Of a DNA stretch of 64,000 bases, positions 27,601 to 36,470 are shown piece after piece. The first letter of the stretch is position 1. Each line of letters begins with the position of its first letter. The notes under the pieces were generated by a model that was given only the letters and a program-made list of their open reading frames with translations, did no database searches and was not told the DNA's origin. The position numbers and the translations under genes were made by a program. The stretch lies in the NCBI RefSeq assembly GCF_910596095.1, contig NC_056535.1, forward strand, positions 5,799,001 through 5,863,000, read 5' to 3'. This stretch comes from Thunnus maccoyii. Taxonomy: Eukaryota; Chordata; Actinopteri; Scombriformes; Scombridae.

Positions 27601-30600
27601 AGTCAGACGATTATACAGGCTGTAAAGAAGCCAACAGGTTAGCAAGTTTATCTTAACCACTTTATTTGGACATGAAACCGAAAGCGAGTGCACCTGAAAC
27701 GCTGCTAATGTCTCGCTGGTAGTTAGGAAGTTAATAGTTTTACCGTTCACCTTGTTTTATCTCTTCCAAATAAGTTTATCTAACATAGGGCTTTGTTTAC
27801 AACCTGTCAGATTGTCTTAATGCAAATCTTCGCCTGTTCAACTTCTTTTTAGCTATGTCACCACATTCCGTTAGCAATTAGCTCGGCAGTGGCGGATCTA
27901 CTGGGGTGGCATGGGGTGGCAGCTGCCACCCTAAAATAATGCCTTGCCTCCCCTGCTGCCACCCCACTTGGCAGCAACGAATTCAAAGAAAAGTTATGGC
28001 CAACTTGACTTTTACGAGCGCGAATCTCTGATGTCCTACTGCACCGAATGCAGCACGAGAGCGTCAGAGCGGCACTACTGGACCTTTTCTTTGTTTATTT
28101 TATTTTTAAACTGTGTGGCGCGAAGCAGAGGAGCAAGGAGAGAAGACACGGGAGTAAAGAGGTAAATACCGATTAATTATCGAATGATGAAAGTACAGTC
28201 CTAGTATAACGTTAGTTGTAAGTTAGTTAGTTAGTGTAACTTGTACAGTTGCTATGTTGCTTTTAAGATGAAAAAATCTAGTTGAAGAAGGTTATTTTGT
28301 ACATGTAACCGTTACATTAATATTGGCTATCGTCTAATTTAAGCTAACATTGATTAACGTTAAACGTCTGTGAATCCAGCAGAAATGAAGAGGAAAGGTA
28401 ACATACACAGTTTTTTCGGACCGAAGAGAAAAGCCAAAGAGATTGAAAATGAACAATTGAGCAAGGTAGACGGAGGACATGAGGTGAAAGGAGAGAGAAA
28501 AGATGAGGAAGGAGAGAGAGGAGAGGACGAGGTGGAGAGAGAGGGAAAGGAGATGGAAGGAAAGAAAGAAGACAGAGACGAGTTGAAAGGAGAGAGAGAA
28601 GGGCAACAGAAACGCGACAGAGTTCAAGGCCAAGGTGACCAGGGACAGGAGGAGGTGACAGAACACCTACTTTATGTTTTTAATGTCTTTAAAATTTATT
28701 TAGAGTTTAGCTATGACTGTACTAAAATAAATTGTACTTAAAGACTTAAGAATGATTCTTAATGCAATGTTCAAAATGCATGGGCCCAAAAACTTTTTCA
28801 CTGTATGTATAAAACTGTCCAGGAACAGTCTACTCACAAAAGTTCTTCGTACATTTTATGACTGGGAGCAAGGTTTATTTTCATGTGACTCCTTTCCAGG
28901 TTTGTGGAGATTTTAATTTAACATACTCTTTTGTAATGTTCTGTATTTGATATGATTTTATTGGTAAAAACCTCATTTGTCAAAAGTATGCTCTGAGTAA
29001 CCATTAAAAGTCATGTCCAGTCCTTGTTTGAATACTGTTTATTTCCATAGTTGACCCAGGGCCATCAGTGACATGAGGTAATCAGATGTAGCAATACTAA
29101 TTTTAGTACAGCGTACTGCATAGATCGTCATGGGTAAGTTTTACTTTGGATAGTTACTTATACAAATGCATCCTGCAATGCTACCACTCTGACACAGTTT
29201 TATTCTTCCTTTCACACATATGTCATTCATCACCAGTGTCCTACCTTAATGCTTTTCATGTGATAATGACCCACATACAGCAGTGTCATCAAAGTTCTTT
29301 CTCTCATTCAGTTAACTGTTTCATATGAAACACTGATTGCATGAGATTAAGTTTGTATGAGTTTGTAAATAGTAGCCCATGCCATTATATCCACATATGA
29401 GACATGTTTTTGAGTTATGTATAAAGTCCTGCAAGCAGAAGTGTTTGTGTAAATTATGTCTACTATTGTCTTATCAAACTGTGATTTAATTCATTGCCAC
29501 CCCTCGAAAATTCCTGCCCCCCTTTTGCCACCCCATAAATATTTTTCTAGATCCGCCCCTGTAGCTCGGTGAGTACAATCTTATCACAACCTGTTGTTCC
29601 TGTTAGGGGAAATGCAACAAGCTGTAACATAAACCAACATTAGCATTCACTTCAAGTTTCTGTTTACCCAGCAAATTGTATTCCAACGTTCTCTCTCCTT
29701 TTAGCCCTATTTTGGTCTCCAACAACTCCTGAGAAAAATATCTGTCGCTAGCTAGTCACTAACTTTGTCCGTTTGCTGTTTGTTGCGGCTACTCCCTGTG
29801 GTTGGAAACAGCACTGAAGAGAACAGTGAATTAAAACAGTAACGCTGCATGCCGTAAAAAAACCAAAACAATGAGCTGAATGATGCTAAAATGCTCCATA
29901 GAGCTGAGGGGAACTACAGAGTTGGGTGAAAATTCTTGGTTCTTCGCTAACCAATCCAGCCCTCTCACATTACACATAGTCATTTTTCAATTGTTAATAT
30001 AAAAACATTGATTAGTGCTGCTTTAAGTTAATTTATCCAAAATTATACTTTGCTGAAAATGACATATTAAATATTAGATGTACAGTAGATTATAGCTGTG
30101 AGTGACCTGAAAGCCAAACCCATTAAATGGTTAAATATTGTATAATTATCATATAGTTATTGCTTGATGAAACAACTGGGCACTATGTGCACAAACTAAT
30201 ATGGATACACCCATTTTGTGGTGCGTTTTTCAAAATCACACTTGTCTTCACTGCCAGCAGACTGTGAATGTTGGAAAAATTGGAGTCATTCTTTCTTTCT
30301 TTCTTTCTTTCTTTCTTCAAGTTCTGTGTGCAGGGCCGATAAGTGTCACATTGCCCCCGTGCCGTCTTTCTCCTGATGAAAGTAATGAATATCCCGTTTG
30401 CTGGCTACTGCATATGCCAAAATTTAAATGCAGCACGAGTTCCACCTTTGGGCTACAATGTTTTGGCTGCGCTTATTCTTCTGCATCATCTCCAGCCGAG
30501 CTAACGATGTAACCTGTATATGCTGAGCAAAGCGGCTGCTTATGACTGGCTCCAAATGAAAGAATCTGATATAAGTCTTATCCATAGCACAGTGTTTTGT

Positions 30601-32930
30601 GCTCAGTCTGCTGTCTCTATATATTAGGTGGCAGAGTACAGTATTATCAACCAGGCACTCAGGTGGTGAGTTCTGCGAAACATGAATTCATGTCCTCAGT
30701 GCTCTGTGTGCTTTATATGGCATCAAAATGAGCAGCATGAGAATCTGATTTGAAAGCATTAAGTGAACACTCACTCTCAGCACAAAGTGATTCTTCTGTT
30801 TTGGTTGTACCCAGAATTACTTCATTTTTTCCTACTTCATCATTAAAGCATCACAACGGAAAAAGAAGTCATTTGTATACGAAGTCCAGTCTATTGTATA
30901 GCTGATTCACTTTGATTGCCCAGCTGGGTGCCATGATAATGCCACCATCAGAGATCCGTCACCCCCCCCCCCCTTTTCTCCCCTTTAATGGAGATGGTTC
31001 TTCAAGTGGCAGCATCAAAGCCGCAGTAGGGGTGCCAGGGCTACGAAAGGGTTAGCACTGAGCAGAGGGGGTGGAGGGGTGGAGGGGTGAGGGAGGACAG
31101 GCAGGTTTTCACTGCTGCATTGCCCAAGCCCTGCCTGCCTGACGCTGCACAGGAAATGTCAGCTCCGGATGAAGTCTGCTATGCCGCTCTAGGGGGATCT
31201 GGGTGAATTTGACGTTTCATTTAAGATGGTAATGAATGGTATATCACAGGGCAATCCAGCCTGTGCTGTCTCAAGAGTTACACACACACCAACGCTGTTA
31301 TGTAACCATAACAACCATGACAACGTGACAAGTACTGGATGCGAAACTGAGGGCATAGATACAACAATATCCGCCGTTGGCAAGAGAACTTGAAGATCCT
31401 CTCCGCAGTATTACTGTGGCCCTTATATCTAAAGATAGATGTCCCTGTGAAACGGCCTGATGTTCAAACAGACTGTAACATCACACACAAGAGAAAATGA
31501 AAGTGTAGTACAGCACATGTGCTTTAATATGAAGAGGAATACTGTCTCATATATTGTAATGTAACCCCCACACACATCAGACTATGTTTCAGTAACTGAG
31601 CCCCAACAGTTCTACAGTATCATCTTCTCTGTTCAACTCATCACTTTTTCTGCTGCCACTCTGTTGTGAAACCAGTTGAACCTACAGTACGTGGGTGATG
31701 ATGGCTGGCAGACAGTTACGTCAAGGGCCCGCAAGTCAAAATGAGTGATTTATCATGTTTTCATATCGATCCACCGTTCAATACCTTTCAAAGCAGTATA
31801 TTTTACGAGCGCTGCTTGGGAGCAATTGAACAGTGAACGCCTGTCCGGTGGAAATGTGAATCCCATCTCACATATAAACACGATTCACAGTTTAAGTGGC
31901 ATTTCACTTTGAATGCTGTACATCACCGAGTGTATTGAACACACACACACACATGCACACAAAAAACACGACCAGTTAGTGGAGCAGACAAACACCATGT
32001 CGGCTCACAGTTGGAGAGCCAAGTGCTGCCTTCTGCCATTTGGATCACCATGGAAACAGCCAAATACACAACCAGCACTCTCATCAGCTTCAGCTCAACA
32101 TACTGCAGTCCATGTGTGATGGCAAGTTTTACACTCCATCTTCCCATGCTGCAAAAAACTCAACTCATACATACAAAGATTGGACCGTAAAAAATACAAA
32201 GAGGACTTGCAGTTTTGGTGTGGTGATTTTCTTTGCACTGATTGCATCATCTGCAAGTAATTGATAACAGTTTTGTTTTGGGTTGCCAGTCACAGCTTGA
32301 TGACACGGAGAGGAATGAACTGGGCAATGAGTGGGTGACAGCTTGATGGGGAAAACAGGAGGTAATACTGTATACCACTGCCAGTATGGCTATTAAGCAT
32401 ATGGGTATGCAAATGACTAAAAATCAGCAAATCACTGCATGCCATTATTATGCTATAATGAATACACCACTGGAAAACGAGTCATTACAGTCATGACACC
32501 AGTTGGACAACATCTGCTGTGTTACATGACACATATTTTCCAGATTCATTATGTAAATGACATTATTATTAAAGCAGTTTCACATATAAGGCCGACAACA
32601 CAGCAATGCAGTGAGTACATGTAGTAAATGACGCACGTTTACAACACAACCTTCGTTTGTTGCATACAAATTCAACGGGATCACCGCTGATCAGATCGAC
32701 GCGCTGCAGGCGAGCCCCGACACCGCGATGTGTTTCCTATCCAACCACCTGCCAAGAGCACAAACTAATAAGCAGATGACAGATGTCTAACATGCCTTAC
32801 AGGCCCCCCTCTCCTCCTTACCTGCTCTGTGCGCTTCACCCAAGCGGACCTCGGTGATGCTGCTCGGGTCACTCTGAGATCTTCCCCGCTGCAACACGCA
32901 GTCCTCATCCAGCCCGTCCGATGACGCCAT
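1393..32930 (-). CDS. phactr3: phactr3, phosphatase and actin regulator 3 (5' eight coding exons, 3' end outside window)
   Basis: PHACTR proteins bind monomeric actin through RPEL repeats and protein phosphatase 1 through the C-terminus, linking actin levels to dephosphorylation. Coding exons in transcript order: 32930-32822, 7258-7100, 6949-6875, 6744-6604, 5298-5068, 4988-4781, 3671-3481, 1546-1393. All have GT-AG borders and their phases join, giving about 422 residues before the edge. Exon 1 carries the RGRSQSDPS motif typical of PHACTR3. Exon 2 has [20 protein letters not shown] followed by a basic [12 protein letters not shown] stretch. Exon 6 has STPTGSPHL and [14 protein letters not shown]. 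Exon 8 holds the first C-terminal RPEL repeat ([15 protein letters not shown]). These segments fit PHACTR3 better than its paralogues. The remaining RPEL repeats and the PP1-binding end must lie left of position 1. The start ATG follows PHACTR3 and is the only start that joins in phase to exon 2. For exon 5 an in-frame alternative acceptor exists a few bases downstream. Confidence 0.93.
1985..2480 (-). mobile_element. Decayed Tc1/mariner-like transposase fragment
   Basis: Read on the minus strand, this contains the C-terminal half of a Tc1-type DDE transposase. Visible pieces are [23 protein letters not shown] with the nearby LNLW (usually ENLW), [11 protein letters not shown] and a final AATKY before a stop. 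The usual Trp after FCKEE is a TGA stop, and the part upstream of about 2346 is shifted in frame with further stops. It is a dead copy in the phactr3 intron between exons 7 and 8. No terminal inverted repeats were located. Confidence 0.85.
4385..4520. repeat. Small AT-rich foldback repeat fragment
   Basis: The text 'gagctgaaacaattcttcatttgtcgattgatag' and the ending 'ttacttgcagccct' resemble the ends of the repeat at 7983-8432 (gctgcaacta... type), in the opposite order. This is a short MITE-like copy in a phactr3 intron. Confidence 0.4.
5655..5885 (+). mobile_element. Retroposon 3' tail (SINE/LINE-like teleost repeat)
   Basis: The segment has the familiar fish retroposon phrases gcagagtttgcatgttctcc, cctctcacagtccaaagaca, gtgtgaatgtg and a tail ggataaggagttatagataa followed by tagatggatga. 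It is diverged and lies in the phactr3 intron between exons 4 and 5. Which exact family it belongs to cannot be settled by eye. Confidence 0.6.
6046..6480. repeat. Second copy of the dispersed repeat seen at 1-760
   Basis: The copy shares 'acacatccagcagacatggagcaacattagcattcatttggagtcgtgt' style text (split here for length) and the downstream 'acagagtttag...attctctgtgggtca' and 'attgataagtgcggctttaag' blocks with the other copies at 1-760 and 29600-30025. Confidence 0.6.
7983..8432. repeat. MITE-like foldback repeat (gctgcaactaa family)
   Basis: The left end ggggctgcaactaac and the right end gttacacccc are near inverted copies. The flanks are rich in gattaatc/gattaatcaa words, as in common teleost AT-rich MITEs. 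The interior 8160-8340 differs and may be a second insertion. A further short copy lies near 8690-8790. It is located in phactr3 intron 1. Confidence 0.55.
8970..9011. repeat. (GA)n microsatellite
   Basis: About 40 bp of near-perfect AG dinucleotide repeat, preceded by a few imperfect aaag units. Confidence 0.95.
9886..9899. promoter_or_regulatory. Possible RFX X-box in phactr3 intron 1
   Basis: The 14-mer GTTGCCATGGTTAC matches the RFX X-box consensus GTTRCCATGGYAAC at 13 of 14 positions and is almost palindromic. It lies in a locally GC-richer stretch (9760-10030) of the long first intron. Whether it is used is inference; one near match in a 64-kb window could be chance. Confidence 0.35.
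11077..11116. repeat. (CA)n microsatellite
   Basis: About 40 bp of uninterrupted AC repeat. Confidence 0.95.
11396..11510. repeat. Hexanucleotide tandem repeat, unit TTTAGC/TTTAGT
   Basis: About 18 units of TTTAGY in a row. Runs of TTTAGC alternate with runs of TTTAGT in blocks, a pattern expected from stepwise tandem expansion. Confidence 0.95.
11525..12190. repeat. Dispersed teleost repeat beginning 'agtggtagaaagtaactcag'
   Basis: The stretch starts with agtggtagaaagtaactcag and then tacatttactcaagtac, tactttatacttccactcc and ttctactccactgca, and closes with cagtacttttacttttgac and aagtaggatgttgaatgcag. These are words of a very common non-autonomous fish repeat. The middle (about 11750-12050) is unlike the family and is probably another insertion. 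Confidence 0.6.
13242..13929. repeat. Cluster of direct and inverted repeat copies
   Basis: The motif agcaggaaaaacacaggtgt at 13242 recurs as agcaggaaaagcacaggtgt at 13754 and inverted near 13901-13929. The motif cacctaaatgaaatgc occurs at about 13693 and 13871, followed both times by gccat. The region appears to be built from several copies of one small repeat in both orientations. Confidence 0.6.
14933..15417. mobile_element. MITE with 19-bp terminal inverted repeats
   Basis: The left end actgtatataaagatggac and the right end gtccatatttatatacagt are inverted copies with one mismatch. The interior has no long reading frame. The ends and text such as cgccccctggtggcggacat fit an abundant fish MITE. 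Target duplication was not resolved. Confidence 0.75.
15815..16200 (+). mobile_element. LINE 3' end fragment
   Basis: A short frame reads SSAWNQLQN...[10 protein letters not shown], resembling the C-terminal tail of fish LINE reverse transcriptase proteins. It is followed by a 3' tail with tgccgcttgtctttgccagg, ctcttgtaaaagagattttt, aatctcaatgagact and ctggttaaataaaat, a typical 3' end of these LINEs. It is a 5'-truncated insertion in phactr3 intron 1. Confidence 0.7.
18225..18446 (-). other. Coding-like GC-rich island, possible unidentified exon
   Basis: On the minus strand an open frame of about 72 codons ends in TGA at 18225-18227. It includes [20 protein letters not shown] and, further on, [18 protein letters not shown]. 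Third codon positions are strongly G or C, unlike the AT-rich surroundings. A plausible acceptor (ctgactgcag) sits just upstream on that strand. No initiating exon, promoter or family could be identified. It may be the last exon of a nested gene, an old transposon gene piece, or chance. Confidence 0.35.
20035..20789. mobile_element. DNA transposon-like element with 18-bp imperfect inverted ends
   Basis: The left end ggctatgttcagactgca and the right end tgcagtgtgaaggtagct are imperfect inverted copies. Subterminal blocks with ccaaatctgatttt on one side and gaaatcagatttg on the other are also inverted. The middle has a short GC-richer minus frame near 20421-20609 starting [10 protein letters not shown], of unknown origin. 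Confidence 0.55.
21194..22069. repeat. 876-bp foldback (imperfect long inverted repeat)
   Basis: The left arm from about 21194 reads gtccatgctcacgcc, then ctagcctgctattaactgta, ttctgaaggactatgag and ttatgtgtagcttggaaa. The right arm, read on the minus strand from 22069, gives the same order (gtccatgctcaagcc, ctagcctgctattaactgta, ttctgaaggactatgag, ttatgtgtagcttggaaa). The inner parts also pair, for example cacgctggcca and cgcagtttcagga-like segments, leaving a loop near 21510-21555. Similarity is high but interrupted by small gaps. It is probably a foldback-type non-autonomous element. Confidence 0.8.
22421..22744. mobile_element. MITE with about 25-bp inverted ends, Harbinger-like
   Basis: The left end reads ttacgcctgggacacactgg and the right end, on the minus strand, taacgcctggaacacactgg, followed on both by atg.gtga. 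A flanking TTA on both sides would be a 3-bp target duplication of the PIF/Harbinger type. The interior is GC-rich without a convincing gene. Confidence 0.65.
22996..23110. repeat. Third copy (fragment) of the repeat seen at 1-760
   Basis: It begins gagtgaatattggactta exactly like position 1 of the window and continues with the same ccaaatgaatgctaatgttg block. Confidence 0.75.
23235..23310. repeat. Short fragment of the repeat seen at 25390-25835
   Basis: The words tggctctatggatggcaatg and ttagtccagactgaaatat match the start of the longer copy near 25420-25490. Confidence 0.5.
24561..24640. repeat. (TG)n microsatellite ending in GA repeats
   Basis: About 60 bp of GT repeats with a few GC interruptions near the end, then a short run of gaga. 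Confidence 0.95.
25390..25835. repeat. Dispersed teleost repeat rich in gctaac/gttagc words
   Basis: Contains ctaatgacagtcccatgaga, gctaattagcaaatattagc, ctaacacattaaactaagat, ttgtgagcatgttagcatg and tagctcaaagcaccactgt. The same ordered words occur at 36100-36470. It is probably a LINE-derived or non-autonomous family common in perch-like fishes. Confidence 0.6.
25832..26432. mobile_element. Possible 600-bp DNA element with weak inverted ends
   Basis: The left end ttaagtccctttcatacatg and the minus-strand right end taaggctgttttctcatatg share spaced matches, and both sides contain gacatt/aatgtcc words. The inverted ends are imperfect and no target duplication was identified. Confidence 0.3.
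27887..29561 (+). mobile_element. hAT-superfamily element with intact ends
   Basis: The 5' terminus is CAGTGGCGGATCTA and the 3' terminus, read inward on the minus strand, is CAGGGGCGGATCTA (13 of 14 identical). It is flanked by a perfect 8-bp target duplication TAGCTCGG at 27879-27886 and 29562-29569. CAG-starting ends and 8-bp duplications define hAT elements. Subterminal ggggtggca repeats lie at both ends. At 1675 bp it is too short for a full transposase gene. It keeps one N-terminal-like frame at 28370-28741. It is inserted in phactr3 intron 1. Confidence 0.92.
28370..28741 (+). pseudogene. Truncated hAT-associated ORF (123 aa)
   Basis: The frame begins [20 protein letters not shown], like the start of hAT transposases of the KRK..I..FF type. 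It then becomes a low-complexity Glu/Lys/Arg/Gly-rich stretch and ends at a stop. No DDE catalytic region, BED finger or hAT dimerisation domain follows. It is most likely the N-terminal exon left in an internally deleted copy. Alternatively the ORF was only ever a first exon spliced onto a lost remainder. Confidence 0.6.
29600..30025. repeat. Fourth copy of the repeat seen at 1-760
   Basis: Shares aacattagcattcacttcaa, actttgtccgtttgctgttt, agagctgaggggaactacag and acattgattagtgctgcttt with the copies at 1-760 and 6046-6480. The hAT element at 27887 landed next to or inside it. Confidence 0.6.
30289..30316. repeat. (TTTC)n microsatellite
   Basis: About seven tandem TTTC units in phactr3 intron 1. 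Confidence 0.9.
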
Positions 32931-34024
32931 GGTGAATAGAAAAGCACAATGCAAGACTGAGAGACGTAACCACCGTCTGCCAAGGTCACCGGCGGCATCA
33001 AGTGGTGGAGCAGACTTAATGTGGCTGGACTGCTGCTGCTGCTGCAGCTCCTGCAGGAGCGGTGCTGGGGAAATCCATTACGCGCGTAGCATCATGCCGC
33101 ATTCGAGTGCTGCTCGTAAAGCCCCGTTTTAAAATATAAATTCGCCTTCACTTCACGTTTTTTTTGGGGGGGGGGGGTTAAATAAATAAAACTAAAATGA
33201 CCCGGTATTAGAGAGGAGTTTCCTATGTATGATGTCTGTGTAGCAGACAAAGATAATGTTCCAAAAGTTCTTATTAAGACACCCGCCGTTAACGCATCAT
33301 CGTCATACCACACCAACTTAGACCAAACAAGGCTGTAAGCTGGCACCGTTCAACGAGTTTTACGGGGCTCATATGAGAGGACAACTTTTAGGTGTAATGC
33401 CCTGCAGTCCGTGAAGGCAGCGTTGGATTCATGGCCGTTTGGTAAATCTGAGGACTTTCTGACTTTTTCCCACTGAGCTGTGAGATGTGTAGGCTACTGA
33501 ATAAAGCATGTAGGCATGTATCAGATATGATGGAGCTTGTTTAAAAGTGCAACTTGTACCGCTGGCAATTATCAACACACAACACAGTGAAAGTGGGATT
33601 AATCAATTAAGCTACTTAAGTGTATGCACATTATAAATGAATAAGCGAAACTTTAATTTCACTCAGTGCAGATACCAGAGAGCCTCTAAAGGACCCCTCA
33701 CACCACACTTGTTTAGTAGGCCTATTGTGTGTTCATAGGCTTGTAAAATATTGTAAAATATCATCTCTCAAACGTATCACAAAGCATATTTTCTACAGAA
33801 CAACAGAGATAGCTCATTACGTCACAACATAATATTTTAACAACAAATCACTCGACTCTGCATGTACGGCGCGTTTTAGATCAATTATTTGGTTTTACTG
33901 CCTCGTTTAGTTTGGTTGGTTCATTTCTCCCCTTGGTGCAGTTCGTTTTCGCACTCGGTTGCAGACCAAAACAACCAGACCGAGACCTTGTTGAAGAGGT
34001 GGTCTCGGTCCGGTTTGTTAGGTC

Positions 34025-34079
34025 GGATCACGTTCATAGCACAAACGAACCGTACGATACGGTTCGTTGAACGTGATCC
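34025..34079. repeat. Near-perfect two-stem hairpin
   Basis: GGATCACGTTCA (34025-34036) pairs perfectly with TGAACGTGATCC (34068-34079). Inside it AACGAACCGTA (34044-34054) pairs with TACGGTTCGTT (34058-34068, sharing one base). The strands are separated only by a 7-nt one-sided bulge and a 3-nt loop. The region upstream (33890-34020) repeats cggtt/gaacc words, suggesting the tip of a foldback transposon. Confidence 0.85.
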
Positions 34080-34210
34080 ATTGAAACATTGCGTTTTTTA
34101 AACCAGCTCCCGTGGCCAGCTGCGCTGTTCATTATGTGTGTGCTCAAGATGTGCTCAGTGTGTGTCCCACAGAATGACAGTGTGCCCGTGATGGAGGGGT
34201 GGGGTCGGTT

Positions 34211-34266
34211 AGAGAGAGAGAGAGCGAGAGAGAGAGAGAGCGTGTTTGTGTTGGTTACTGTACACT

Positions 34267-34333
<67 letters not shown>
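34211..34333. repeat. (GA)n and long (GT)n microsatellites
   Basis: Imperfect GA repeats at 34211-34241 are followed by an uninterrupted GT array of about 66 bp at 34267-34333. Confidence 0.95.
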
Positions 34334-34339
<6 letters not shown>

Positions 34340-35229
34340 AGCGGAGCAGCATTGTTCTCTAGATGTTGCCATGAAGTGCACATGTGCCGGTCTGCTGGTA
34401 TATTATGACTTGGTATATGACCCAAACAATTATGAAGAAAAGCCAATTCTGCCAGTGGGAACTTTTCCCAACTTATATCCATGATTTTGGAATTTATAAT
34501 TTATAATTTTAGTAATAATCAATAATAATCAAATGCTGAAGCCTCATATAAGCTTCAGATGAACTTTTAAATGATTTTTGCACAAAATTACTGTGTGGAC
34601 ACATTGTGGATTTTGGCCCCCATCACTTACATTGAAAGCACATTTAAAGGGGATCTTTTAATAGCCAGTATGAACAGGAGGAATGATTACAGTGAGCCTC
34701 TTTCACTGCTCATATGGACACCTGACTGTTGTTTTAAGACACACTTGAATTATCATCACTGTCATCATCAGTCACTTACCTTTTTCAGATGTGAGACAGG
34801 TGGTCGTGTTTGAAAGTTGACTAGCACTGCTTTGTCAGAGCTAGAGAAGAAAACTACAGGCCAGTGCTGCTGACCTCAGTCCAAGGGGCATATATTGGGA
34901 GGAGGAGGAAGCTGCAGATCAGGGGGCACAATGATGCTTGGTATGTAGATGTAGCGTGGTCTAAAATGGTAGCCATGCTCTTGCTTTGAAAAAGTTTTAC
35001 AATGTTGAATATATAGTCATCTGAAACAGCCTGTGCACTTTACTGAGTCTTGATCTCAATTAATATGAAAGAACTGCAGTTGTGTCGTTGCCGTGTTAAA
35101 CAAATGGTTTATGTTACATTTAAATCACTAATGTTTAGGGAATGTTGAGTTCAACACTTCATTCTTGGAGGTTTTGTGGGGTTAAAACTGCATTTTAAAT
35201 AGTTCCCACCCGGCTAGAAGATCGATTCT

Positions 35230-35603
35230 TTTTAATTTAATTATCAAATACAGTATAATGATTCTGTGCACACGAACGCAGGGAGGGGATCAGGAAATGG
35301 GAAAAACAGAAGAGGGAGATAGAGAATGTTAGAGATGAAGAGCAGAATGAACAGAGAGGAAGAGAAACTGATGGGGAGAGAGATGAAGACGGAGAGACAC
35401 ATGACCCAATGCTGGACCCATTGTATGTTTGTTCTCTGTTCATATCAAATTACCATTTCACAATAACAGTTTTTTAGTTATTATCTTGTGTGGTCATTTA
35501 CCTGCAGAAGTAGTAGGCTATGTATTTTTATTTGGGGACCCTGAACCAACACACTCCCAAAACTTCTTGCCACCCCATGAAATATTTTCTTGATTCGCCA
35601 CTG
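35230..35603 (+). mobile_element. 3' part of a second hAT-like copy
   Basis: The end ttgccaccccatgaaatatt then tcttgattcgccactg resembles the 3' end of the element at 27887-29561 (ttgccaccccataaatattt, then ctagatccgcccctg). It is preceded by a similar purine-rich, Glu/Arg-coding stretch at 35280-35400. The left terminus was not found. Confidence 0.55.
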
Positions 35604-36099
35604 TTCTCAGATGTGCACATTTTAAAGTGAGATTTAAACAGACCTCTGGTGTCAAACTCTGCACATACATCATTGTGCACAGTGAAGCTCAAACATTCAA
35701 GTAAGGTAACAACAAGTCAAACACATTTTTGAGTGGAGGGGGGACTTTGGACATATCATTAATCCATCTGTTTAGCAGGGTAATATGAAACATTTGGTCA
35801 CATTTACTGTGGTTGAAAATGTTCTCTATGTTATTGGGAAATGTTGCTTATCTTGTCAGTTTGTTGGTTGCACCCATTTTGAATGAATAAAATTGGTTCA
35901 AAATTGGTAAAGCCAAATTTCACGCTGTGTTTTGCATTTTCAACCCTTAAAATCAAGTCTAAACTCAGTACTTCACTCACTAACTGTAGTGGCTTCCCTG
36001 TTTCGCTGTGGTTGATTCAAATAAATGTCAGGCTAACAAACAATATTTACAACCTCTATGTTGTAAATACATTGACATATGTGTGGGGGTTTTTTGTAA

Positions 36100-36470
36100 T
36101 TATCTCTACAACTGTTGGATGGATTGCTATGACATTTGGTACAGACATTCTCCTCTGGATGAAGTGAAATAAATACATGTAAAAAAAAATTAAAAAAAAC
36201 AACAATTTTCATAATCCATTAACCTTCAGGTGCAAAATTTGGTTTATGTCTTAAGACATTTCCATTAGCTTCAGCTGTACTTTGTGTTTTTTGCTAATGT
36301 GCTTGAGTTAGCATGCTAACACACTAAACTAAGATGGTGAACATGGTAAACAATATATCTGCTAAACATCAGCATGTTAGCATTGTCATGGTTAGCATGT
36401 TAGCACGCTGGCACCACCCTGCCAAAGTAGCCTCACAGAGCTGTTTGCATGGCTATATACTCTTTAAAGT
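36100..36470. repeat. Second long copy of the gctaac/gttagc dispersed repeat
   Basis: The same ordered words as at 25390-25835 occur here: ttggatggattgctatgaca, gcatgctaacacactaaac, taagatggtgaacatgg, aaacatcagcatgttagcat and cctcacagagctgttt. Confidence 0.6.

Noticed and set aside
28334-28666. 110-codon minus-strand frame of Ser/Leu/Phe
   Set aside because: It is the antisense of the purine-rich tail of the hAT-associated frame.
34089-34484. 131-codon plus frame and 115-codon minus frame
   Set aside because: Both are produced by the long GT/CA array.
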